Below, in pieces: positions 11,498 to 23,444 of a DNA stretch of 64,000 nucleotides (position 1 is its first letter; each line of letters opens with the position of its first letter). A program made the translations under genes and the position numbers. Origin of the DNA: Malachius bipustulatus (lineage: Eukaryota; Arthropoda; Insecta; Coleoptera; Melyridae); contig OU342633.1 of NCBI GenBank assembly GCA_910589415.1, positions 7,478,858-7,542,857 of the forward strand. Direction: 5' to 3'. The notes below the pieces were generated by a model. It ran no database searches and was not told the DNA's origin. It saw only the letters and a program-made list of their open reading frames with translations.

Positions 11498-12865
11498 ATA
11501 TTTGAACTCTCGTTAATCTTCTTGCAATGTTTACTTAAGAGATTAAGGGACAACCAACATTGAAAAGTAAATAGAGACGGGTGTCTGACCAGGACCGTAT
11601 CTAGGTATAATTCAAAATTTAGAAACTGTAAGAAACAAAATAACTTGATTTACATTTTTATGTACCTAATAGGCGCTTGTTTTAAAGCAGGGGATTAATT
11701 TCCCGTCATAAATCCTTGTCAGTGTAATATGTAGGTACTTAATTGACAATTTTATAAAAATTGATTAATGCATGAAAAGCACATTTTTTCCTGAAGATAA
11801 AATAAATATTGTTGGAATACTACCCTGCAGAAAAAGGTCTTATAGCATTATTGCTTGCAATAATGTCTTTACGATGTTACGCTTTAATACTCTTTGTGTC
11901 GCTAGGTACATAGCCTCTGGGCCTTCAAATATTCCTTCTACCGAGTATATCACACTATCGACGTGAACATGCGCCTCGGGTAATAAGATACTTACCAAGC
12001 GACATCACGGTTACAATAATGCACAAAGATTTTTCAAAAAAATTTCCACAGTATAGTAGGTTCAAAATAAGAAGTCGCCTATCGGCTTAACGGAAGCTAA
12101 TGGGTGTAGTAATTCTGAAAAGAAAAATCTGTCATGGTAATAAAACCCCTGTAGTTAGGTTGAAGAAATCTAATAATAAGGGTAAACATTACAGGTATAG
12201 AATTTGTTTCCATACCAGGTTTAGTCCAGAGGTTCCTAACAAGTTAACGAAATATTCCAATATAACAAATATTTTGTTTATTTACTACCCACCAGAATTT
12301 GCATTTTGTTATTAATTTTTAGTTGAAAAAAAAAATTAGATATCAGCGATATAGTAATATAAATTTCCCAAAGTTTGTACTCATCAGAATATACAGATGT
12401 TCGAATGTAATTTACAAGTTGCAGTCTGAATATTTACATGTTGTTTAATTAATATACAGGTCTCTTCAAATTCGTTGGCGAGAACAATTCCACGAAATTT
12501 CAAGTGGTTTCCTATATTCAAACGTTCAGACACTTTCCAGCGGCGTAGGTCTAATCTTTTTATGGAACTTATAAATATCAAGTAAATTATTTTTTTTATA
12601 ATATTTTTTTGTTATATCCATGTTGTTGATAATAATTATTATTAACAATGTGGCCAGAACTGTGTTTTACGCGAATTTTTCAAAATTTTTAAACCTGCCT
12701 TATTTTAATTTTTTTATTAATTCCAAAGCGTTGATAATACCTAATAGAAACATAACTATGTTCATAATAATTTATTCACTTGTATTATTTTAAATTTTTT
12801 ATTACTGCATTACTGCAATTATTTTATAAATTTAACCAGTTATAATTTCCAATAAAACTACATTA
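11498..12865. other. Unassigned middle part of the TGTA element
   Basis: These 1.4 kb lie between two nested insertions, inside the older transposon. Short open frames at 11772 and 12100 have no recognisable content. A word of about 40 bases near 12044-12085 is inverted relative to about 15702-15750. The missing middle of the transposase should lie here but I cannot read it. Confidence 0.4.
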
Positions 12866-15574
12866 TACTGAAGTTTCAGAATAGTAGGCACTAAGTTCTC
12901 GGAAGTGGTCGTGACGTATAAGCGCTCAGTTGGAGCATTCAGTGGCGGACGCAAAATATCAAAATAGGTTCAGACAATAATGAATTTATTGAGAAATATA
13001 ATTGTAAACTTCCAAATAATATAGCATATAGTAAATAATATAGCATATAGCAAAAATAAAAATAGCAAAGAAAATAGGAAAAAAATAGTACCTTAGTCAT
13101 CGTCAGAAGAAAAATCGTCGGATGATGGACAACTATCCCGATCACCGTTATCGTTCAAGTTGATAATTAATGGCTCAACCGAAACATCAACTATTGTGTC
13201 TAGATCCCACATTCTGTCTTCTTCTTTTGTAGTATGTCGGATGCAGTTTCTCCATGTTTCAGCCGTCACATCTCCTATTGCAGTAGCTAGCAGGCGTTTC
13301 ACTTCATCCATCTTGAAGGTCACGTTTTGTTTCGCCACTTGGTTTTTTATTTGAGCCCAAATAAGTTCTATAGGATTCAGTTCACAGTGGTAAGGAGGGA
13401 GGCGGTGTACAATGATGTTGCACTCGCGAGCCAATTCGTCGACAGCATATCTCTTAAAATGAGGTATTTGTGCCCTTGCGATGTTTAATAGTTGCACTTT
13501 TAACATGTTGTCATCAAATGGTATATTTCTTTGAGCCAGCCAGTTAATGATGTCACCTTTTCGCCATGCAGTTGTTGGCGATGGCTCCAATCGTCGACTA
13601 TGGTAGGAAGCATTGTCCATTACCACGACCGAATTTGGCTCAAGGCTTGGTAAAATTTTTAAAAACCAGCTTTCGAATTTTTCCGCATCCATTTCCTCAT
13701 GGTAGTCACTAGTTTTCTTCGATTCGAAAAGTAGCAATCCGTTTTCCAAAAAACCCGAATCACTACCTATGTGAGTTATTATGAGCCTCCGCCCCTTGCC
13801 CGCTGGCGCTTTTAGTCCTGTGGAAAAACCTTCAAAAAAAGCTTGTCGACGGCTTGTTATTTCCAAATCTTGCCAAATTTTCGAAACAGTATGACCTTGA
13901 TTCAGCCAAGTTTCGTCTAAGAAATATATTTTCTTCCCTTCACGACGATACTCTCGAATTTTTTGTAAATAATTTCTCCGCCACAAAATTATTTCTTCTC
14001 TTTCTATAAGAAGACTTTTTCTCTGCCTTTTCATATGCCTTATGTTCATTTGTCTTAATGTCCGCAATAAGACACGTCGCGATATTTTCGGCATTGCGTC
14101 ATCCGAATTGATTTCGGCAGCGATTGCTTTTAATGTTGGAATTTCATTTCGGAAAAAGAACGAATGAAATTTTCTCCGAACGGCGTATTTTATGTCATCA
14201 TCAATGTCAATGCGTTTTCTCCCCCTTGTTTCAATATTTTCAGCTACCTTTTCTGTTCCGCCTTTGGACTCTTTGAAAGTTTTCAAGATTCGGTGTACAC
14301 TCCTAGTTGACACTTTGGTTAAATCACTACACAAAGCAACTACATCGTTTACCAACATACTTTGATTCCTTTCACGGAGTCCACAATACACGTTGTATAT
14401 AATAGTTTTTTCTCCTGTAGATAAATTCGTACGACGACGTTTACTTTGGCTGCTCTCGCCTTCCATATTGCTCACAACTTTAAATTTAAACAGTATTTCA
14501 CTTCGGCACTCAAAGAAGCTTGCTTCTTTCCCGTTTACACCACAGTGAGAACTGAGAAATAAGATTCAGACAGGAAATCTGATGAGCGACCCTTAAAGCA
14601 ACCAAGCTATCCCCACTAATTATGCACTTTATTGTCGACCGGGTATGGGTTTTTCCGGGATGGTAATTCCGTAAATTTCTTATAGTTAAACTTTTTCTGT
14701 ATCCTGGAACTCAGTTCATTCCCAAAACAGGAATCATTATTGTATTATTATTTTACCAAATAATTAACTAATAACTAATTATTAACAAATTAGTAAGATA
14801 TTGATTTTTTATAGCTTGTATTTCTTAATTACTTCACAGATTGTCTATGAACAATATGAAATATTCAAAATTTTGTTGTTCCCGAGAGTCGAGAATCTTC
14901 TTCCCCCGGTAATATTAATTTTTCTTTTCTGACAACCAGAAAACAGAAAGAGAAAAATATACAAGTCCCGATCGACATCCAATAACAGCCCAAAACAAAC
15001 AACTTTTCTTTTTGTTCAGGTTATTCCACTGCCGCGAATTCTTTTTCATTCATTTTCATGCGTTTTTTAATTTTTGTGATGCTTCAATAATTCAGCAAAT
15101 ATAAACATAAAAATAAAATATTAAGGATTTAAAGGAGCGATAAATGTTATATTGCAGCCCCTCACGAAAATAGCATGAACGATACGCCACTGAATACGGA
15201 GCTGCCTTGGACGGACTGGCAGCATGCTCGATATATATCCATCTTACTTTACCTTACTGCAAGTTGGACCTGCTTATCCTTTGTACTTGTTGACACTGCT
15301 GTAATGTTGCCATATATTATATTTTAAGGGACCGAACCTCATTGAAATTCTACATCTTTTGCTATTAAATATCGATGTTGTGAAATTATTATAGCAGAAA
15401 AATTACTCAACAAATAAAACACAGTATTTTTTATCCTACAACCATTTACCTGCATGTGAATGATAAAAATACAAAATGATAAAACACCAAGAATTAAAAG
15501 CTGGCAACAATGTGTTTACTTTAAGTCCGTAATATTTCTAAGAACTTAGTGCCTACTATTCTGAAACTTCAGTA
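12866..15574 (-). mobile_element. Tc1/mariner-superfamily element with perfect 34-bp inverted repeats
   Basis: The first 34 bases (12866-12899, TACTGAAGTTTCAGAATAGT...) are the exact reverse complement of the last 34 (15541-15574). TA flanks both ends (12864-12865, 15575-15576). The element is 2709 bp and carries one intact transposase on the minus strand. Perfect ends and an open frame suggest a fairly recent and perhaps autonomous copy. It cut the older TGTA transposon in two. Confidence 0.93.
13093..14475 (-). CDS. Transposase, Tc1/mariner (IS630-type) superfamily, 460 aa
   Basis: It catalyses cut-and-paste movement of the surrounding element. It begins MSNMEGESSQ and has an N-terminal helix-turn-helix-rich part (about residues 15-150) and a DDE core. 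The catalytic triad is read as D187 (FLDETW), D287 (VVMDNASYH) and E370 (HCELNPIELIWAQIK). The spacing between the second and third acids is 82 residues, against 34-41 in the well-known families, because a helical insertion (about residues 295-355) lies between them. The C-terminus is acidic and Ser/Asp-rich. The frame is uninterrupted and the start is the first ATG after the stop-rich leader. I know similar insect and cnidarian proteins but no family name I trust. Confidence 0.9.
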   Translation of the reverse strand: MSNMEGESSQSKRRRTNLSTGEKTIIYNVYCGLRERNQSMLVNDVVALCSDLTKVSTRSVHRILKTFKESKGGTEKVAENIETRGRKRIDIDDDIKYAVRRKFHSFFFRNEIPTLKAIAAEINSDDAMPKISRRVLLRTLRQMNIRHMKRQRKSLLIEREEIILWRRNYLQKIREYRREGKKIYFLDETWLNQGHTVSKIWQDLEITSRRQAFFEGFSTGLKAPAGKGRRLIITHIGSDSGFLENGLLLFESKKTSDYHEEMDAEKFESWFLKILPSLEPNSVVVMDNASYHSRRLEPSPTTAWRKGDIINWLAQRNIPFDDNMLKVQLLNIARAQIPHFKRYAVDELARECNIIVHRLPPYHCELNPIELIWAQIKNQVAKQNVTFKMDEVKRLLATAIGDVTAETWRNCIRHTTKEEDRMWDLDTIVDVSVEPLIINLNDNGDRDSCPSSDDFSSDDD

Positions 15575-15737
15575 TACATATTTTTATATTTCTCGAATGA
15601 AAAGAAACTGTTTGAGTACTTCTGCACGCCAAAAGTATGTTTACAAATATTCACCAGTTTATGGTATACTCCCCACTGCTAGGCTATTACTACTGCCTTT
15701 GTACCTTCTTAATACGAAAGGCGACTTCTTATTCTGA

Positions 15738-16881
15738 AAGCACTATACCTATAAATGTGGATATGAAGCCTACAGAAAAGTACTATTCGCCGAAAACATT
15801 CAATTTACCAAACTAGGTCATGAGGAGTGTGAGCATTGCGAAATAATGAATCTCAATGAACATGATCAAGAAAACCTTGACGCAGAATGCCCTACATGTA
15901 AAAATTGGTCTGCGCATATAAACCGCGCAAAAATTGCTAGGCACTTATACCGAAAACATGCAGATGTTGAATATGATTCAAAAACTATTTGTATATCGGC
16001 AGATTTGAAAAAAATTATAATGTTATCTAGAATGGAGACTTTTAAAAAAGGTTTTGTTAACTCAAAGATTGGTGGTGTACATACAACGAAACTTTTGTTT
16101 CTCTTGGAACTAAAAATAAAACAACAATAAAACCTTTCGCAGTACTGTGGCATGAAGCCATACGTGGGAGAGGAAAAGAAGAATTGATCAGCACCTTTCT
16201 TCAATTCGTACTCAATTATCGAGACTCTGAACATTTCATATTTTGGCTAGACAATTGTCGGCGCAAAATAAAAATTGGGCTTTCATGACATTCCTTCTTT
16301 ACATTGTAAATTCATCGAAAGTAGCAGCTCAGTCAGTGGAGATATATTATTTTGAGCCAGGACATACATTTATGTCGGCCGATTCGCTTCATCATCAAAT
16401 TGAATTATCTTTATAACGACAAAAAAAGACCTGTGATTTTAATGACTTTCTCACAGCTGTGCAAAAATCAAACAATGGAAAGGTTACAACCAAAAAGATG
16501 AATATTAATGATTTTTACGATCTTAAAGACTTTACCTCAACAAACAAAAGAATAACGAAAAAATTCTTTTGGCTAACATTTTTCATGTGAAGGTTACTCG
16601 TGGTTGTTTCCATTTACAGATTAAATGTGATTTAGAAACCAATGAATATAAGACATTAAATATCCTCAGAGGCGACATATATATAAAAAAAAGAAAATTC
16701 CTGACCCAGATTGTCACAAGCTTCCTTGTGGAGTATCTGAAGAAAAAAAAATCAATAATAAAAAATTTATTGGACTTAATGGACGAGAATCGGAAATCCT
16801 TCTGGATTGATCTACCTGTTACAGATACTTCCAACGCTGAAAATGTAAAAAAGAAATGTAATAAAAGAAAAAGTTTTAAAT
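15738..16881 (+). pseudogene. C-terminal part of the TGTA-element transposase, frameshifted
   Basis: Pieces in several frames read CGYEAYRKV, FTKLGHEECEHCE, CPTCKNWSAHINRAKIARHLYRKH and SADLKKIIMLSRMETFK. Further on come FAVLWHEAIRGRGKEELISTF, LDNC, AQNKNW, FLLYIVNSSKVAAQSVEIYY, FEPGHTFMSADSLHHQIELSL and later basic segments. The Cys pairs suggest zinc binding. The LDNC and EPGHTFMSADS...H words are the conserved core of this transposase-like family, with LDNC likely holding a catalytic Asp. Frameshifts and stops break it several times. It is the other half of 6379-7637, separated by the Tc1-type and hAT-like insertions. Confidence 0.7.
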
Positions 16882-17246
16882 AAAATATTGTTGGAAACGT
16901 TCTTTACATTGTTTTTTTTTTGTCAAAATTTTTGTTACTTTGCAATGATAAAAAGCAGTAATTATTGATAACAAAGCTTAATAGCAGTATCTGACACTTA
17001 CTGCTTTTCAGTAATGTGAATATAAACTTATTACAACAGAAAAAGGCAGTATCTGATTTATTTACTTAGGGACGTAAGATAAATTCGTTATTTTTTATAA
17101 AACAAAATTTTGAACTCTCTATTTAATAACCAAAAGTTTATTTTTGGTTATTATTTGGTTATTTAAGGCAAAAAAGTTTATGCAAATTTCTCACAAATGA
17201 TATTGGTTAGAACAGCTGCTGCCTTTCTCCAAAGTTGGGCAGTGTA

Positions 17247-18693
17247 CTATTAGTCTTTAACTAATAATTTGGACTGATAATTATTTTCAAAATTTGAAAA
17301 ATTCACCGTGAAAAATAGAGTAAAGAACGTAATGTTATATTACGTATACGGAAATTCCGTAAACGCCACCGTTTTACCGTAACGAAAAGACTCCTGGCCA
17401 CTACAATTATGTGAAATATTTTCGAAAAACCAAATCTAACTAACACTTTTGAAACTTCAAAATCGAAAAGTTGAAAAAAACGAGTTTTTTTACACGAAAA
17501 ACCTTAATTAAAATCGAAGAATCAAGATGGCGGTCAGATTTTGGTATTTCTTTGTACCAAATGTCATTATGGTGACGGTATAAATCGTGGTTGAATTATT
17601 TTTGGCGGTGTCAAAATAAAGGCATCACTCGCGACTCTCATTTGGCTATTCTGAAAAATATAAAATATCCTTATAGGTACTCGTAGTTATGTTAGTATTT
17701 GATTCTTGGAGTAGGTATGCAATTTTTAATCATTACCTACCTACATGATGATTGAAACATTACTGGGTGCTTTTTTGTATCAAGTTTCTGAAGTATGTGC
17801 AATAATTTCATTAGTAAGGACGTATACGGTTGTGAAAAAAAAGTGATTTAAACCCTGAATAAAATTAAGAACACCAGAACTTTGCAAAACGTGGCAACAC
17901 TGATTTGCCATTTTAAATTTTACATTTTTATTGAAAAAAAAACTTAAAGAAGACTAATATAAAAATCTTTTGGTGAAAACGGCGTCCAAAAATGTCAGAT
18001 AGCCATTTATACATCGTGCTTCTTTAAAGCTGAACAATTTTTTGCTGAAGAGGACCAAAAAATTCGACAAATGAGGTCGTAGACTATTCTAAACTTTTTT
18101 CCTAACATATGTAGGTCTTTAAGGTACAGGGGCAAGTTACATATATGAGACCTAATAAAATATGGGGAAAAAATTATTGTTACATTTTCACAAAGTAGGT
18201 ACCTCGATTACAGTCTATATTATAGACAAAAAACCTGGAATAGATTTCTTTATAAATTTCAAAGAAATTTATCTACTGTTACCTTTGTGTCAGTCATCTT
18301 TCGTTACGAGCACATTTGCAAGAGAATTAAGGGATTAGGAAGTTCCAGAGTCATTACTCCCTACAATACAGCACCCAATACAAAAGCCATTATTAGGACC
18401 TTAAGCACTTTATAATGGATAATTATATGTCTATAATAGGTAGAACTTTCTTACCTTCTTCAGTTCGTTCTGTTCCTGCATTGCAACAAGTGCCCTTCGT
18501 TAAATTTGACTTCTGTCTGTTCCTTTTATTTTTCTTGTTTTCTTGTTTATTTTTTTGTCTCGAAGAGAAGTGTAGTGTTTTCGCTAAGAGTATTTTTTGC
18601 GAGTCATCAATAGCGACAGTGTTGCTTATTGAATAATAACTTTCTGTTATTTGAATATTTTTCAATTTTGCACAAGAATAAAAAATAATAAAC
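17247..18693. other. Intergenic region upstream of SKP1-like copy B
   Basis: No gene or mobile element is recognised. The sequence is AT-rich and the short open frames at 18415-18695 on both strands look accidental. The part just upstream of 18694 presumably includes the promoter and 5' UTR of the SKP1-like gene, but no clear core element can be read. Confidence 0.4.
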
Positions 18694-21494
18694 ATGATGA
18701 ATATCGGCGAGTTTTTGGACCAGAATTACCAGAAATATAACTCAGCAGCCAATGGGGTGAGTTTTTGTATTCTATTTGTGAGTTTTTTTTTTCTATTTTG
18801 ACAATTCCACAGACCACCAACACCCGGAATTTTAATTTAAAGTGACCTTTTACATCCAGAGTATTACCGCTTTTTTGATACTTTTTTTTTTATTTTTTCA
18901 TGAGATGATCTTTGAAAAGGTACATAATACCTATTCCTGATGAACCTGCCTCTATAATAACTGAAAAGCAATGGTTTTTATTTTTTTCCCGAACATGTGG
19001 ACGTTAAGGGTAGTTTTCGCGGAAAAAATTATCTCTTCAGAAACCGTTTTTCAAAAAATTGATTTCCACTTTCGTCCGGGCAAAAAAACAGAAATTTTTT
19101 GATTTTAATTTTTTTTTTAACAGCTATTATTGTTATACTTAATGCAAATCTCGCCTGAAAAAATTGAGGAAATCGAGAAGCCGGTCCTTCCATCAGCAAG
19201 AAAAATGCGATTTTAGGAAGTTCCTCCCCCCGCTATACCCCGAAAATGCAGACATTTTTAGGGGTAGGTTTTTTCGGAATATCATGTATCTTCTCAAGGA
19301 CTTATAAAAAAGTATCGAAAATTGATTCTAAACACTTCACCGTTTTGGCAAAAATTGTAATTTTTGTGATTTTTTATTTTTTTATAAAAATGTTCGCGTG
19401 AGATCGGTTTCATTTTCACATAATATCGGTCGCCGTGTCAATGCAATGTAAGTCCCGAAACGCGCCTTATTTTGTGAAAAAATGTGATTTCTTTCTTTTC
19501 GAAAATATACCTTCAAGGATCATAATATTATAATCTCTCGTGAAAAAATATCAAAAATCGATTCTTATCCCTGATCCCCAGGAAAAAACTTTTTTATTTA
19601 ATTTAATTTATTTTATTTTCTTAATAAATTGTAACGTCAGATCACTTTCATTTGCCCATAACTGTAGAGATCGTCATTTCCATGCAATTCTTTCATGAAA
19701 AAATTAGCTCTTACTAGTAAACACGATTTTTTTTTGGGAAAAAACTTTTAAAAATATTTTTTGAAGTTTTTTTCCCGAAAATACAGGCTTGTTTAAGAGT
19801 AGGTTTTCCCGGAATATGATGTACCCCTTCAAGATCCTCCATCTCTTATGAAAAAATCCAAAATCGATTCTTTCCCCTGCATCGTTCAGGCAAAAAACTG
19901 GAGTTTTGTCGATTTTTAATTTTTTCCTAAAAATGATGACGTCATGTCGCTTCATTTTCATTATAAAATAGCGATCGTCGCGTTTTAATGAACATCTTCA
20001 CTGAAAAAATTGGGGAAATCGAAAAAGCCGTCGTACCAATAACTTTTTGTGAATTTTCTTAATTTTTTTGATCTTTTTTCCGAAAACACATACGTTTTTA
20101 CAGTAGGAACAATAATTATTATTACCGAAGGGTTCTTTCAAATATTTTCCCTTGAAACTTTTTTAGGCGATTCATAATATTTTCTTAATAAATCGATATC
20201 AACATCAAATTAAATGTTACATATCTTCCAGGAACCCTCCACCGAAGGCTCGATGGTGGTATCTTCATCGGAAGGTTACACCTACAAAGTCACCCCCTCG
20301 AGCGGTTTGTACTACTGCTCATCTTTGATCCGGGACCTGATGGATCTGTGCCCGGATGATTCCTCCAAAGAGCCGACGATATTGAAGCACGTCACCACAA
20401 AAAGCCTCCTCGTTCTGATCGAGTGGTTCGACAAGCACCGCAACGACCCCAAACCCTCCAAGGAGGAGGACGACGAGAAATTAACGCCGGGGGAGAAGTT
20501 GCACGGGCTTCGGTTCCGTGCCTATCCGGAAGCCGATCCTTACGACGTGGAATTATTTTCTACCCTGAAAGCGGTGGAGTTTTACGACTTCATCGAGGCT
20601 GCCACTTATTTGATGGTCGAAAACTTCGCCAAATCGGCCACTCGAGTGTGGCTTCATTACATGAAGCCGAGGATCGGGAAAGATTTCGAGAAGTAAGACT
20701 TGCCTAATTAATTTGTATTTTTTCACCTGTCCACATATCTTCCAGGAACCCTCCACCGAAGGCTCTATGGTGGTATCTTCATCGGAAGGTTACACCTACA
20801 CAGTCACCCCCTCGAGCGGTTTGTACCACTGCTCATCTTTGATCCGGGACCTGATGGATCTGTGCCCGGATGATTCCTCCAAAGAGCCGACGATATTGAA
20901 GCACGTCACCACAAAAAGCCTCCTCGTTCTGATCGAGTGGTGCGACAAGCACCGCAACGACCCCAAACCCTCCAAGGAGGAGGACGACGAGAAATTAACG
21001 CCGGGGGAGAAGTTGCACGGGCATCGGTTCCGTGCCTATCCGGAAGCCGATCCTTTCGACGTGGAATTATTTTCTACCCTGAAAGCGGTGGAGTTTTACG
21101 ACTTCATCGAGGTTGCCACTTATTTGATGGTCGAAAACTTCGCCAAATCGGCCACTCGAGTGTGGCTTCATTACATGAAGCCGAGGATCGGGAAAGATTT
21201 TGAGAAGTAAGACTTGCCTAATTAATTTGTATTTTTTTCACCTGTCTAATCTGCTTGTTCCTCTGTTTCAGCTTTATGTTTCCTGAGATATGTTCCCCTG
21301 ATGAACCATTCAACGTTGGGGTGTTTCACGATGAGAGGGATCGATTATTTCTGGAGTCTCATTATAAGCGAGAAAGCTGCGAGGGGGAGGGAGTGAAGAA
21401 AGTGACGACAAAATCGAGACAGAATGAACTGCCGTCAATTTCGAGAGAGGAGGAACCACTGAATCAACAGTTGGAAAAATTGAAGCTCGGCTAG
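18694..21494 (+). CDS. SKP1-like gene, copy B, with mutually exclusive second exons
   Basis: Exon 1 is 18694-18756 (MMNIGEFLDQNYQKYNSAAN plus G), ending at GTGAGT in phase 0. Exon 2a is 20232-20692 and exon 2b is 20746-21206, each 461 bp after TTCCAG. Exon 3 is 21272-21494 after TTTCAG. Splicing 1-2a-3 or 1-2b-3 gives 248 residues. Including both exons shifts the frame and stops within exon 2b. The POZ-like SKP1 body follows a 28-residue leader that classical SKP1 (about 160 aa) lacks, and the C-terminus has an extra charged tail. 2a and 2b differ at only a few codons (for example Leu or His in LHG[L/H]RF). The same 2a/2b difference exists in copy A, so the exon duplication is older than the gene duplication. 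The likely role is SCF adaptor or a divergent paralogue; ligase function is inferred. Confidence 0.78.
18980..19850 (+). repeat. Diverged 250-bp tandem repeats in intron 1 of SKP1-like copy B
   Basis: About four units start near 19000, 19270, 19530 and 19790. Shared words in order are a CGGAATAT..TGTA segment, AAAAATCGATTCT, a CTTCACCGTTTTGGCAAAAA-like word, TTTCATTTTCA.ATAA, then a GCGATCGTCG or TCGGTCGCCG word and CATGAAAAAATT. The last unit runs into the segmental duplication, and copy A starts within the same unit, so the duplication edge falls in this repeat. Confidence 0.55.
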
Positions 21495-21649
21495 GGATTT
21501 GTGATTCCTTTTTGAAATTTCATTTGTTTTGATTTATTCGAATTTCCTACACTGTACATTATATAGAGGGACGAGCTCAATTATTTTTTTTTGTTTTTTA
21601 ATTAGGGTATTATATACCTAGTATCTTAGCATAAAAATTTTTATATAAA

Positions 21650-21655
21650 AATAAA
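21650..21655 (+). terminator. Poly(A) signal of SKP1-like copy B
   Basis: AATAAA is 156 bases after the stop, at the same relative position as in copy A. Confidence 0.55.
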
Positions 21656-23334
21656 GACGTCACTGTTTAAAAGTCAAAATTTTGATATTAGGAATAATTG
21701 TAAAATTATTGTAAAAAATTTATCTAATTTTTAAGATTAATAATTTTCATTTTATGGAAATTGTGAAAAATATGTACATAACTTACTTCCTAAATAAACT
21801 TATTTTCTGTTTATTAAATTTTTTGTTTAATTTTTTATTCATTCATTTACTCAACACTTACTAGCAAACTAACTTAAAAAAATAAACCAAAGATAAACCA
21901 CACAATCATGAATCAACACTTTCAGATAAAACATAAATAATAAAAGCAGAAAAATTAAAAAAATTCTTGATTAAAATGAAGCCTCATCCTCAGTTCTTTC
22001 CCAAAAAGTAGTTCTGCCATATTGTTTTTTTTTATGTCATCGGTATCAAAAAATAAAGAGAACTGTTAATCTAATAAATTAAAATAAAAAAATTAATATT
22101 TAAAAAAAAAAAAAAACTAAGTTTTTTCGCCGATGACGTCAATATGAAGTAAATGTTTTGCTCGCCTTATAATTTTTTAATTTTTCTATAACATCCAATA
22201 AAACTTTTTTTTAATTTTCAAAGAAGGAATAAAATTTTTAAGAATTGTTTCCTTGATTTCTTTATATCTACAGACTGAGATGAAAAACCAATATGGCGAT
22301 CATAAGAAAATTGTGCTATTAATTCTGTCAATGGTTTTTTCATGTCATAAGGTATAGGTACAAAAAAAATCAAGGAAACCAGAAATTATTAACATTAAGG
22401 AAAGCAATATTTTATTCCACGTTTAAAAATGGAAACATTATTTAAACAAAAAAAATTATGATATCTAATAAATTACTTAGTTAACTGCACTTTGTGCTAA
22501 TAAACATAAAAACATGAAGAAAAAAAGTTAAATTTTGAGCATTTTGCTCTATCCCATTAAGGTTTTTCCTTTTTGATCTCAGATTCTTCGCACTTGGAAC
22601 GTTAAAATAATAAAATTATTTGATTTCGAAAATACAAATTCTAAAAAAGGCGATTTTCATTTGCTTATAACTTCATACATTTTTAATTTTAAATTCCCAT
22701 TGCGCAAAACTTATTTTAGTTCATTTTCTCAGACAATATAGAAAGTAATAAAAAATGAAAAGTTGATACCACTTCCCAGAAAAAATGGAAGCGCAAACAA
22801 GTCTAAGCCCCTGAAGATGTCATTTACTCAAAACACGTAGGGCACTCAGTTTATAGCTTCAATAAAAGTCATACCAAAGCAGACTTTTCTTTTTTTTTTT
22901 AACTTCACCTTTGGACAATTGTTTTCAAAATTTATTCCACCAATCAAAAAAAGAACAAAACAGTGAGATAGAACCGTTCGTTGTCTACAAAAAAGATAAT
23001 TATGACTTTTACGTCAAAAGTCGGCAAATGCGACTTATTCAAAAAACAAAAAAAATTTGTTCTTTTTTTTTAAATTTTTTTTCGAAAACAGTGCATCCTA
23101 GCGAAAAATCAAATCAGACCTTTTTTAGTATTTCTTCAAATGCTATATAACCATTTTCCCGAAAAATTCCCGGTTTTTGAGCGGGAATCGTTTCTTTAAA
23201 AAAACAATAATTGATCAAATGCTGCTCTTTAACGCATGCTTTCAAATTTTTTTCGAAATATTGTCAACCGATAAAGAAATATAACAAAACACTATGATAG
23301 AGACGTTCCTTACCTACAAAAAAGATATAGTATA

Positions 23335-23444
23335 GTCCAATAAAGTCTAAAAAGTCATACGTATCGATTAATGGTGAAATTAAAAATATTAATTCGGACG
23401 GTTAGTGTGTCGTCACATCTGACTTTTTAAAGTTAATCCTACTA
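23335..23444. mobile_element. Insertion of about 110 bp found only in copy B
   Basis: Copy A reads GATATAGTATATAG without a break. Copy B has extra bases between TATA words, starting GTCCAATAAAGTCTAAAAAG and ending GACTTTTTAAAGTTAATCC, which is partly an inverted repeat. It is probably a tiny MITE inserted after the duplication. Confidence 0.5.

Larger units (their letters stand above)
5157..17242 (+). mobile_element. Ancient DNA transposon, TGTA target duplication, split by later insertions
   Basis: The left end (5157-5186) and the reverse complement of the right end (17213-17242) agree at 27 of 30 bases, starting CTGCYCAACTTTGGAGAAAG. Both are flanked by TGTA (5153-5156, 17243-17246). AAGGCAG-like words crowd inside both ends (5170-5425 and 16950-17235), as subterminal binding sites would. 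The transposase N-terminal part is at 6379-7637 and the C-terminal part at 15738-16881. Removing three nested insertions (816, about 3850 and 2709 bp) leaves about 4.7 kb. A 4-bp duplication is a feature of Sola-type elements, but the superfamily is my inference. Confidence 0.8.
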
